Part shown: piece by piece, positions 1 through 9,450 of the stretch
How the letters are laid out: the number at the start of each line of letters is the position of its first letter
How positions within the stretch are numbered: the first letter of the stretch is position 1
DNA from: Arctopsyche grandis
Taxonomy: Eukaryota > Arthropoda > Insecta > Trichoptera > Hydropsychidae
Reading direction: 5' to 3'
NCBI RefSeq assembly: GCF_051622035.1
Contig: NC_135365.1
Location: forward strand, 14,178,001-14,242,000
DNA: 64,000 bases
Position numbers and translations under genes: made by a program
The notes under the pieces: model-generated
Database searches by the model: none
Told to the model about the DNA's origin: nothing
Seen by the model: the letters and a program-made list of their open reading frames with translations, nothing else

Positions 1-330
1 CGGCTCGTTGTGAGTTTTGAGCAATCATCCCCTGGGACCCGTTCCACGATTGCACATCGGTCGATTTAACGGTCCAGCGAGATCGCGGTGGCGAAACGGA
101 GTCGGAAAAGCGCTAATTGAACGCGTCGCTTTTCCTACGCGCATATTCACAAATTGCTCGGACTCGGCAATGGCGAACCAGTGGAACACTTGCGCAATCG
201 ATCGTCGACTGAAATGGTAAATGGTAAGTCGCAAAATGTGGCATTTATGCAACGTTTCCGAAATGCAGTTTTTCAGGCGATCGCGAGAAGCGAACGCGAC
301 GAGCCGCACCTCCACCCGGAGAAACTTTAA
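1..330 (+). other. CpG-rich block, possible 5' exon
   Basis: This stretch is clearly richer in CpG than the AT-rich DNA that follows, and it contains a good splice-donor-like GTAAGT at about 223-228. That is the look of an insect promoter or first exon. Short open frames cross it on both strands but none resembles a known protein. I infer a non-coding or 5'-UTR exon, possibly of a gene extending outside the window. Confidence 0.2.
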
Positions 331-1473
331 GGCCATCGCACACTACACAATACAACTTTTAACATTTATTATCGTTGTTACTTTTATTTCGTTTTCGGCT
401 CCCATATACAAGCGATGCGACCAACGTGCAAAAACTCGTATTTTGACCGTTTATATTATTTGATTCGACTGATTATGTTTACTTAATATATTCGCAACAT
501 CAATTCAATTCAAGGTGTACGACGCGCTTAATGGATTTGCATACAAATAGGTCTATTTCAAACAAAAAAAAAAGCATTTAATACCTCGCTATATCAACTT
601 CCTTGAGCTATACGTCTATTATCAGAAGTTATATTTACCTTGATGGCTATTTAAATTATAAAACGATTACAATAAAACCTGAACTATAGACGTCGCATTA
701 TTTTTTGTTCCCAAGACACATGAATATTGTAAAATCGGAATTAGCTAAAAGATCAAAGACTGATATTTCATTATTCATACATAGAAAAACAAAAAGAAAA
801 AGTTAAGTAGCAAATTGATTATAAGTATTAGATAAAAAAAAGATATAGATGTAATTATATATTAAAAGGTAAAGATTTAATTTTTTCGTTCCAAAAAGTT
901 AAATCATCTCACAATTAATTCACCTATCTATGCAGGAATCACACCATTTGTGACCCTGGTCGTAAAATTCTTATGTAACCTCATAATAATACCAAAAAAT
1001 TGGAATATATGATAACTGCATTCAGGAACGGCTCATTCTGAGGAGCACTGGTGCGGTAAACTAGCCAATCAAAATAAAAAAATTATATCAATATACTAGT
1101 AATAAGATAAACGAATCACAAAAAAAATTGTGAGTAAAATCTTCAAGAAGTTGTGCGTATTCTAAACTGATGAAACATATGACAGAACAATAATACAAAA
1201 AATTGTCTGTGCTGAGCTTGGTGCGTCAACGATCTATTTAATGTGTGCGTTTTTTATTTCTCGACACATGAAACAATTATATTTCCAGACAAAAACGGCT
1301 AATATGGAACAAAACTGCAAAGTCACGAATTTTTACGATCGATCACTTGTTCCAACAAGTAGTTGGTTATCGCCTTTGAGGGTGAAAGGATCTTTTTTTT
1401 CGCCTCAATTCTTAGAACTAGTGAACTCGCAATATGTTCACCAGTCGCCACTGAAAAAAACTGAAACCATAAA
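331..1473. other. Intergenic, nothing recognised
   Basis: AT-rich DNA with homopolymer runs. I see no coding exon, RNA gene or structured repeat. Confidence 0.4.
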
Positions 1474-1690
1474 CGTATAATGCTAACAACTGAGGGGTCA
1501 CGGGCTTAGCTCCAATCTAGTGCTGCTGAATGAGACCTCAAATATATCCAGATCGATCGTTTCCTATCAAGAGTTTGCCAATTTATCTGATTTATCAATT
1601 TATCCGAGCTATTTCTACCAAATATACCACCTACCCTCATTTGTCACCATTATTTGAATTTAATTTCAAATATATAATAATATTATAAAT
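1474..1690 (+). mobile_element. tRNA-derived SINE, 5'-truncated copy
   Basis: The segment contains the degenerate B-box region (GAGGGGTCACGGGCTTAGC) followed by the shared core of this SINE family (GATCGTTTCCTATCAAGAGT, then TTTGCCAATTTATCTGATTT). It ends in a run like TTTGAATTTAATTTCAAATA, as does the copy at 44692-44965. The A-box half is missing. The family has about eight copies in the window. Confidence 0.65.
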
Positions 1691-2184
1691 TTGTATAGAG
1701 TATTAATATTTACAAAGATATGCATAGGTGTCAACTAGTAATAGTTTTTTTTTTAATTAATTTTACCCGTAATTTTACCGTGGTAAAATAAAATCTAAAA
1801 AAAAACATTGGTGATTATTCTTTCGAACCTTTTTTTCATTATTATTTTAAGCTACACACTTTTTGTAATATATTTATTCAGTTTTTCTACTGAAAATATA
1901 TCATTGGTAACATTCAGGCATTTTTCAATATTCCAATATATCAAAAATCTTACTGTTGCGTACAAAACGCATATTATTTACATACATAAGTAAAGGTTTC
2001 ATTAGTATGTACATATGCATATGATTTATACAATATTATTTATTTAATCAATTAAATACCTAAAAATATAATCAAATATGACGATATATTAAATTTTAAA
2101 TAAAAATGTCTTCATTCTTTTTGCGTATCAATGGGTGTAGTTTAAATACCAGCGGTAAAAGAGTATCGAGAGTGTATCGAGTTC

Positions 2185-2502
2185 AGTATACGATCGCGCA
2201 TACACACAAGCGGCAGCTACGCGTCACATTAGTCGGTGTCTGGTGAACGACTCGTCGACACGTGAGTGCGTCACGCGCGAAAAACCTCGCAATTTTCACT
2301 GATTTCCCGCCGCGAACTCGCACCGGAAACGCGTCACGCTCGAGCCCTACATCCCCGCAAATTTTCCTGCGAAGGCAGCGCGTCGATACAACGCCTCTTT
2401 CCCCCGCAAAATAGTGATTTTCCCGAGGGGTAGTCCCGGCGCGCGCCTTGTTTACCGGCGACCACGTGGAAAAGTGTACCCGCCGCATGGAATATCCCGC
2501 AG
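2185..2502 (+). promoter_or_regulatory. Candidate initiator and first exon
   Basis: A TCAGT initiator with A at 2185 opens a CpG-rich stretch of about 320 bp. An ATG in good context (GCCGCATGG, ATG at 2487) follows, then a donor-like GCAG|GTATAC at 2502/2503. If used, the exon would encode only MEYPA plus one base (phase 1). An E-box CACGTG lies at 2463. No downstream partner exon with matching phase was identified, so this may be the 5' end of a gene with a long intron or of a non-coding RNA. Confidence 0.3.
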
Positions 2503-2504
2503 GT

Positions 2505-5500
2505 ATACTATCATTGTGTCCCACCACCGCTTCTCAAACGTTAATATTTTTACCATACACGCACAAAACACTCCCACACCCCTGCAGTGATGTGCCGTAG
2601 AGAAAATTGACACATCTTATGTGGATACGTGTATGTTTTCCGATCGATCAAACGTTCATGTGCATACACATGAGCACGTATTTATGTATATGAACGTATG
2701 TGAATTGCCCGAAAGTGGAAATTTAATTATTCATAAGCACCCCTGGTATATTCAATATAAATCATTTAGATTGCATTTCAATGCGTTCACTATGTAGTTA
2801 TTCAAGGCAAGTGATAAGGAAGTATTATTAAGAGATGCGATCTACCTGTATGATATATTGCGGCCGTCATGTTCGTACATGTACATAAAGGCCAGGATTA
2901 CAATATTAATAACAAAGTCTTTTGATTGAGTATTTGAATTGAAACTAAACGACCTCAAATTTTCGTAAGTTGTATACGAACCGGTTAAATTTAACTGTCT
3001 AAAATAATGAATTACTAAAAATTTGCAACAATTCTTCGAACTCGGCTAAATTGAGCTTGTCTGTACGTATTATTAGTTTAAATAAATTACATAGATAGCC
3101 AATTGCATGTTTCTAAGATAGACTTATCGATTAAATTTCAAATACTTGAAATAAAATAAACTACATAAACATCATTAAATTCTTGACATAATATTTCCCA
3201 ATGTTAACCATCACATAAACTCAATGACGGATCGTATAAACAATTTTATATCAGCATATGATCTCAAAACACGAATTCAAACATGTGAGTGTGCGTTTTG
3301 ATATTTAAAATTATACATACATCAGTAAGTAGTACAGATTTCAATTTCATCGCATATAATATTTTATTTTATGAATACATTTAATAACCTAAACCATTAA
3401 TTCATAGAGGTGGAGCCAAGACTCGTAAATTTCGTTGGCAAATGCACATTGCGTTTATTTATGCAATAAACTTGTTCACGGACGTTTCCGAACATAAACC
3501 CATTTCGAGATTTTACTGTCGATTTCTATAAATTTCAAAAGATTCGTATCTTTTCTACTTTCTACGCATGTAAACAAGATACTGAAAATACGTAAGATGA
3601 ACCTCATCCATCTGATAAATAAGTAAAAAATAACAACAATATTATTCCCTGTTTCAAAAAAAGTTTTCATCATTGTTAATTTAAAAATAATGGTAAGTCT
3701 TAAGGAAATACATAGGTCATTAGGTCCTACTGAAATCATAATAATTTTTATTATAATCATACATACGAGATAGGTATAATAATAAATTTACGGTAATTTA
3801 TTATGGTATTTATACTACGAATGGAATTGTTATGCATTTAGATAAACTTTTACGAGAGTTTAATAAAAAGTTTATATGTATATATAATATATATAATAAA
3901 TTAACATTTATTTCATGAAATAATAAAAAAGGTAGTATCCTCTTAGCTCCATTTAATATCCAATTTTAATATTCGAATAATAAATAAATATTGATGAACG
4001 TATGTAGATGCTTAGTTGTCAAAATAAGTATCAAATAATTTAAATCACATCAATTCAATAAATTGTTGTTTTAATTTTAAATTAATTACGATTAAAATAC
4101 GAGCCTCAAATCTCCCACCTGTTTTCAAAGCCAATGATATAATTTCCATACGTATTATACACATACGTACGCTCGTACTATAATTTATTCGGCCAAAGTA
4201 CACAGTGTGATGACGTCAATGCATTTTTTTTCATTTGCATTTAAAAATTGCACGCATTGGAGATTCGAAATCGCCAATTCGAACAGCATGCGAAAATGCA
4301 CTTTGTCTTGTGTATTATGCAATTCGTTGCGATATCGACGTGTCCGCCTCTCTATTGCAAATGCACATTCATTCGCTTGGGAATATTACATTCCCATAAT
4401 GCACTCGCGGTGCACATGCACCGACACCACTATCGATTTCATCACGAACGGATCGACAGACGCGACGGAAGACTCGAGATCAAATCCTGACGACGGACGC
4501 TTTTTGAGAATTGTGTCAATTTTGACACGAGCTGCAAACACCAACGTTTGCAATGTTGACGTCAACGTCGATGCATATTGATTAGTTTCACACGAACCGA
4601 ATACTTACGACGTCATAAAATATTTAACGTACATATTATATAATATATGTACATTGCATACTTACACATTTATATTGTACACACTGAGTGTATCTATATA
4701 CCCATATTTAAAATAAAACAAATCATTGATATATGTATGTAACCTTCGAGATTTGGCTTAAGTTCAAAACAGATCAACTTGTATCTAGTGTATCGGCAAA
4801 AATATATGTAATATTTCAGCGGTCGAAAATTTGATTAGTTGACATTTGAATTATTTGTTAATGTAGTAAAATAATCTAAAACAATATTGAAATATTTTAG
4901 CACTATAAGACTTTTTACAAGAATTTTACTATTAGCTCAATCTTTTAACCACCGATTTAGTTTATTTTTTCAATTATGATTATTTTGACTAATATTTTTA
5001 AGTTTGAATTACCTTTCAACTTTAGTAGATTATTTTGAAAGAACTTTCAACACTCGCCACTGTTGTCGGTAGAGTAAAAAAAGCAAAAAGCTCTGAAAAT
5101 TCACTTTCTAAGCAACTGTGTTTCGTAATGAGTAATTCTGAAAATTGTTGTATGTGTATATTTTAAGCCAAGTCTTTTCCAATAGTGAAGTTACGTGAAT
5201 GAACTGGGCATCAAGTCCTCTAAAAAAACTTGGGTATTTCAAATACATTTCCAAAATATTTGCTTATGATGTATTTATAATATTGCAAAGTTCAAGAAAA
5301 CTGAAATGTTTTTTCAGTACTACATTTTTTGAAAACGACTTTAAAGTTGAACGGTTACTTTGTCAATTATATTATCAAATACATTAACTCTAAATAGTTG
5401 TTCACCATTTTTAAATCGGTAGTCGGACGGTAATTACATTTAATGATATTTTGACGTTTTTTTTCAAAATAATCATTTAAGCCCCGATAATTGCCATTTA

Positions 5501-5640
5501 TTTCACTTATTTAAATTGTGTATGTTCTGTTTAACTTAATATTTTTAGACTGACAATAATTATTTTTTCATATTGTGTGTTAACAAATTCGGGCCCCTTG
5601 TCAAACTGGGCCCTCATGCTTCACATGACCCTGTTGTTAG
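2505..5640. other. Intergenic, nothing recognised
   Basis: Mostly AT-rich. Between about 4200 and 4600 the base composition is more even, with repeated TGCA/GCAAATGCAC-like words and no convincing protein; it could be a regulatory element. The end (about 5590-5655) resembles the right terminus of a hAT element (TACGCCACTG), but no matching left end was found. Confidence 0.35.
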
Positions 5641-5668
5641 GTAGCTACGCCACTGACTGCAGGTCGTA

Positions 5669-5760
5669 TGGTGAAAAGGTCACACTGTGAAAAGGTCACA
5701 GGGTGAAACGTTCACAGGGTGAAACGTTCATAGGGTGAAAAGTTCATGGTGAAATGACCG
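5669..5760 (+). repeat. Tandem 16-bp repeat containing AGGTCA words
   Basis: About six imperfect copies of a 14-17 bp unit (consensus GGTGAAAAGGTCACAG, drifting to GGTGAAACGTTCATAG) run head to tail. The first two units contain AGGTCA, the nuclear-receptor half-site. A similar GGTCACA-based sequence builds the inverted repeat at 57353-57630. Confidence 0.7.
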
Positions 5761-6028
5761 TGAACTGAGGTGACAGGGACGAGCATATGGTTAGCTCCGG
5801 CGACTCGCATTCGTCTCCTTGGCCCCCTATCGCCTTACACCTTTCATTCTCACATTTACTTGTTTTATCAACAATACAAGTCGAACTCTGTAGGCAATAT
5901 TTAATATACATATGTACATACATACATATGAAGATAGCTATGCACATTAATGTTATGGTGACATTATGTTATCTTCATTTGTGCAATATATTTTTTCAAT
6001 TTGTATCTAACATATATAACCCTAATAC

Positions 6029-6032
6029 ATAC

Positions 6033-6086
<54 letters not shown>
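6029..6086. repeat. (AT)n microsatellite, left flank of LTR element
   Basis: About 58 bp of uninterrupted AT dinucleotides directly abut the left LTR. A second AT run (9382-9448) abuts the right LTR, so the retroelement appears to have landed inside one AT tract and split it. Confidence 0.9.
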
Positions 6087-6091
<5 letters not shown>

Positions 6092-6287
6092 ATCCGGATG
6101 TGAAGGATTCCAAGTGAAACGCAGATTAAGTCAGAACTATGTATTTATTAACACATCTTCGGGCTTGCTCTCCAACAAGTGACCATAACAACACGCATCC
6201 GGTCTTTCCCATGCATACCACACTCATACTTTATCCCTTGCAGTTTGACCAACCACAATTACGGCTCGTTTAAAAATCATTCCTACA
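6085..6287 (-). repeat. 3' LTR
   Basis: Matches 9179-9381 without a visible difference. On the minus strand it begins TGTAGGAATG and ends near GGATCCTATA at the AT tract. The sequence just inside it (about 6288-6310) is only weakly purine-rich on the minus strand, so the polypurine tract is poor or displaced. Confidence 0.88.
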
Positions 6288-6351
6288 TTTCGGTCATTCC
6301 TGACTGTCATTCGCCCTCGGATGACATTCTGTCTTTTATATTTTTACAGCA

Positions 6352-6545
6352 TTTCATCTCACATTCTTTTACATTTCATCTTCTACTCTATACAATGTAT
6401 CATCTTACATTCTTTTAAAACATTTCCTCTATCATCCTCAACAATGTTTCATCTCACATTCTTTTACATTTCATTTTCCACTCTATACAATGTATCATCT
6501 TACATTCTTTTAAAACATTTCCTCTATCATCCTCAACAATGTTTA
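6352..6545. repeat. Tandem repeat, 95-bp period
   Basis: A unit starting TTTCATCTCACATTCTTTTA is repeated at a 95-bp offset (6352 and 6447) with few differences and partly again after 6540. It lies in the 3' non-coding part of the LTR element and is C/T-rich on the plus strand (A/G-rich on the element's strand). Confidence 0.85.
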
Positions 6546-6839
6546 ATCTTCCATTCCATAAAATCATCTTATATTCTTCTAAACATGCTTTCAATTGTCA
6601 CAATTACAATTTAAATCACAATTACAATCATCATCACAACTACATTTCAATACACTTATACGTCAATCATTTTACAATTTACATAACAATTACAATTATA
6701 ACAAATTAATCGTTACACATTTCACTACAAATCAATTTTTTCATTTCAACACAATTCAATCTTCAATAAAGTTACACATAACAATTAAAGTTACACATAA
6801 ATCATCACAATTACAATTTAAAATTATGTCAAGCAATAC

Positions 6840-7106
6840 AAAACATTAAAATCAATACCTTTACAATGACAAGTTAAATCTTTACATCGGAAACAATCAC
6901 ATTTTAAAACATTACTAGAATTAGCAATAAAACATTAAAATCAATACCTTTACAATGACAGGTTAAATCTTTACATCGGAAACAATCACATTTTATAACA
7001 TTACTAGAATTAGCAATAAAACATTAAAATCAATACCTTTACAATGACAGGTTAAATCTTTACACCAGAAACAATCACATTTTAAAACATTACTAGAATT
7101 ACATTT
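6840..7106. repeat. Tandem repeat, 89-bp period, three units
   Basis: Units beginning AAAACATTAAAATCAATACC start at 6840, 6929 and 7018, an exact 89-bp period, with one or a few substitutions each. The third unit breaks off near 7106. The period is not a multiple of three, so any reading frame through the array changes at each unit. Confidence 0.9.
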
Positions 7107-7226
7107 CAATACAGTTATCTTATATTCTTCTAAGCATGTAACCAAATTAAAACATGATTCAATATACAAAGCACTTCCCAAAAATACTAGAATAAGCAAT
7201 AAAACATTACACTTTTCAATCATCAA
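6993..7226 (-). CDS. Small cysteine-rich secreted-type ORF in LTR element
   Basis: A 77-codon ORF begins 95 bp downstream of the Gag stop on the same strand. Its N-terminus looks like a signal peptide: a charged start (MMIEKC), a hydrophobic core (NVLLLILVFLGSALYI) and then a Cys-rich remainder with about nine cysteines. The C-terminal third is read through the 89-bp tandem repeat and ends with a near copy of the leader core (NVLLLILVM). It resembles no family I know and sits where env or an accessory ORF could be. It may instead be an accidental frame of the repeat; coding status is inference only. Confidence 0.3.
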   Translation of the reverse strand: MMIEKCNVLLLILVFLGSALYIESCFNLVTCLEEYKITVLKCNSSNVLKCDCFWCKDLTCHCKGIDFNVLLLILVML

Positions 7227-7321
7227 ATTACAAGTAAGGCTTAACTAAAAACCCTCCAGATATTTAACTTATTCTCTAATTCACAAACGCACACTTCACT
7301 TCCATCGGCACAACTTAAATA

Positions 7322-9076
7322 CTATCCAATGCCGGTGGCGATTCTCTGTGACCGTCCGACGAACTCCCCGTCGCCCCACAGATTTCCTGCTAGTAATTTA
7401 CCATAAATGAAGTCAACACATATTGGTTCTGGCTCACTGATACATTCAATAAGTCTTTTATCAATCCATGGTTCTATTTTCTTTTCCATTGAATTAACAT
7501 CAATCCGACTACGACCGAGCTTGAAAGTGAATACAGTCTCTTTTGGTGTTGAAATTTTGACTGGGTCCCTTAATCCTTCTTGTGATTTAGCCATATCTTT
7601 CTCTTTGTCTTTATGTTTCTCCTTTTCTTTATTCTCATCTTCAGAATTCTTCAAATGACTATAATCCTTAGATCCTTTTCCAAATTGATCATCGGGTGGT
7701 TCATCTGTATTTGAAAACGGTATGTCTCCGTAGTCCCAAAGTCTTCTTCTTTGCAATCCATCACCGTCCATACTTTCATCAGCCAGGTTCACACCTCCAT
7801 CAGCCATGTTCGCATCGTCCTCTTCATCATTGGAAACAATGAGTTCTCTTTGAGCAGACATCTCTCGTGAAGCCCGTTGCTGCAAAGGTCTTTTTCTGTG
7901 CAAACCATCACTGTTCACACTTACATCAGCCAGGTTCACACCTCCATCAGCCATGTTTGCATCGTCCTCTTCATCATTGGAAACAATGAGTTCTCTTTGA
8001 GCAGACATCTCTCGTGAAGCCCGTTGCTGCAAAGGTCTTTTACATGCCTGTTGCCACACTTCCTTACGATCCCTCATGTCTTGCTCTTTTTTCCTCCTCG
8101 GCAGACTCCGTTCTAAGTTAACCTCCATCAAAACACACGGTTTTTTAACACATTTCACTTTGCTGCCGTCAATGCACATAAGAACGGATTCTGTGATAGG
8201 GCTACCCAACAGGGCGGCACCCGGGATACTGACTTCTTTTCTTATTTCTTCTTGTATTGTCAAGACAGTCTTTGTTTTGGTGCTGTTACATTGAGCTGAT
8301 ATGTGCCCAAACTCGTTGCAATTGAAGCAGCGGGTTCCTCTTTTCTTGAATCTGCAGTCGGCTGATAAGTGTCCACGTCCTCCGCAATTGTAACATTGTG
8401 GTCTCTCTCTTTCTCGGTTTCTTACGGGCCCCGCCACCCTGGGTTCGTCGTCCTCTCTAATTTTCTCGCACTGCGTAACTCGCGTCTTCAGCTCCTGGAT
8501 TGTACCGGCCCCGCTCAGCGTCATTTTTTCATACTTATCAAACCCAAGTCCACCAATTATGTACGCGATAATCGCCTCTTCCTCAATAAAACTACACTTG
8601 GCTGCAATCCCCTTCATCCTGTAAATGTAGCTTAAAATGTCTTCCGCTTTTCCCTTTTTTTCTAACCTCAGTTCTCTGTGCACGTCCGCACTATTCAACT
8701 GATGGCCAAACTCTCTGGTCAATCGTTCCTTAAGTATCGCCCACGTGACGATGCCCGTTTCCGAGTCCAAGAAGTCCTTGGCAGTTCCTTCACACAGCAT
8801 CCGCCCATACACCAACTGTTGTGTCTCCGTCCAGCCGAGGATTTGCGCGTTTTCTTCGAGGCGCTCAATCCACACTGCAATAGGGCTATTTCTGCCGTTA
8901 TATTTCGGCAGACCGAAACCAACCTCCAGATCTCGGAAATTGAACTGTGGTATCTCCCTCGTCGTCGTTGCCACTGGCGTCGTCGTGGATATCATCATCG
9001 TCGTGTGGCGTGTTCGCTGACGTGACGTCACCGACGTCACGGGCTTCGCCTTTAAGCTCGTACGCGATCTCGTCAT
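7322..9076 (-). CDS. Retroelement Gag with captured RBM25-like PWI domain
   Basis: 584 codons, intact. Residues about 45-230 form a Ty3/gypsy-type capsid region (LPKYNGRNSPIAVWIERLEE onward). Two CCHC zinc knuckles follow (CYNCGGRGHLSADC and CFNCNEFGHISAQC, about residues 235-275). After a linker comes a 49-residue acidic segment repeated twice (nt 7748-8041), then RRRLWDYGD, a Lys/Glu/Asp-rich stretch and, at about residues 515-565, a block containing EPWIDKRLIECISEPEP with CVDFIYGKLLAGN downstream. The PWI triplet is encoded near 7462-7471. This last block matches the start of the PWI nucleic-acid-binding domain of RBM25 in motif and spacing, but only the first part of the domain is present before a 20-residue unrelated end. 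Gag should package element RNA; the added domain suggests transduction of host splicing-factor sequence in place of pol. The Gag call is firm, the PWI call probable. Confidence 0.88.
   Translation of the reverse strand: MTRSRTSLKAKPVTSVTSRQRTRHTTMMISTTTPVATTTREIPQFNFRDLEVGFGLPKYNGRNSPIAVWIERLEENAQILGWTETQQLVYGRMLCEGTAKDFLDSETGIVTWAILKERLTREFGHQLNSADVHRELRLEKKGKAEDILSYIYRMKGIAAKCSFIEEEAIIAYIIGGLGFDKYEKMTLSGAGTIQELKTRVTQCEKIREDDEPRVAGPVRNRERERPQCYNCGGRGHLSADCRFKKRGTRCFNCNEFGHISAQCNSTKTKTVLTIQEEIRKEVSIPGAALLGSPITESVLMCIDGSKVKCVKKPCVLMEVNLERSLPRRKKEQDMRDRKEVWQQACKRPLQQRASREMSAQRELIVSNDEEDDANMADGGVNLADVSVNSDGLHRKRPLQQRASREMSAQRELIVSNDEEDDANMADGGVNLADESMDGDGLQRRRLWDYGDIPFSNTDEPPDDQFGKGSKDYSHLKNSEDENKEKEKHKDKEKDMAKSQEGLRDPVKISTPKETVFTFKLGRSRIDVNSMEKKIEPWIDKRLIECISEPEPICVDFIYGKLLAGNLWGDGEFVGRSQRIATGIG
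7748..8041 (-). repeat. In-frame 147-bp duplication inside Gag ORF
   Basis: Two adjacent 147-bp units encode near-identical 49-residue segments starting KRPLQQRASREMSAQREL and containing SNDEEDDANMADGGVNLAD. The length is a multiple of three, so the frame is kept. Differences cluster at the end of each unit (VSVNSDGLHR versus ESMDGDGLQR). Confidence 0.92.
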
Positions 9077-9158
9077 CGCGCGCGCGTCCTAACCTCAACT
9101 GTCAAAACTCCGCGTCGTCGTCTGACCGCTTCTGGCTGTCACTGGAATGTCTTCGGGC

Positions 9159-9177
9159 ATCCCGGACGAGGCCCCCA
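9159..9177 (-). other. Primer-binding site, proline-tRNA-like
   Basis: On the minus strand the bases just inside the 5' LTR read TGGGGGCCTCGTCCGGGAT. This is the complement of a tRNA-Pro 3' end (TGGGGGCTCGTCCGGGAT in well-known elements) with one extra C after position 7. It starts one base from the LTR edge, the expected place. Confidence 0.75.
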
Positions 9178-9178
9178 A

Positions 9179-9377
9179 ATATAGGATCCGGATGTGAAGG
9201 ATTCCAAGTGAAACGCAGATTAAGTCAGAACTATGTATTTATTAACACATCTTCGGGCTTGCTCTCCAACAAGTGACCATAACAACACGCATCCGGTCTT
9301 TCCCATGCATACCACACTCATACTTTATCCCTTGCAGTTTGACCAACCACAATTACGGCTCGTTTAAAAATCATTCC

Positions 9378-9381
<4 letters not shown>
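9179..9381 (-). repeat. 5' LTR
   Basis: Identical in my comparison to 6085-6287. It adjoins the primer-binding site on its inner side and an (AT)n tract on its outer side. Confidence 0.88.

Positions 9382-9448
<67 letters not shown>
9382..9448. repeat. (AT)n microsatellite, right flank of LTR element
   Basis: About 67 bp of AT dinucleotides continuing outward from the 5' LTR. It pairs with the tract at 6029-6086. Confidence 0.9.

Positions 9449-9450
<2 letters not shown>

Larger units (their letters stand above)
6085..9381 (-). mobile_element. LTR retroelement, Gag-only, nonautonomous
   Basis: Two direct repeats of 203 bp (6085-6287 and 9179-9381), identical as far as I can compare, bracket 2.9 kb of internal DNA. 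Read on the minus strand the order is LTR, a proline-tRNA-like primer-binding site (9159-9177), an 82-nt leader, a 584-codon Gag ORF (9076-7322), a small secreted-type ORF, two blocks of tandem repeats, and the second LTR. There is no protease, reverse transcriptase, RNase H or integrase and no room for them, so movement would need enzymes supplied by another element. The LTR starts TGTAGGAATG; its other end is hard to place because both flanks are AT repeats, which also hide any target duplication. LTR identity and an intact Gag frame imply a recent insertion. Confidence 0.9.

Noticed and set aside
5590-5655. hAT element ending at TACGCCACTG
   Set aside because: Only one end visible; no matching left terminus or 8-bp duplication found within reach.
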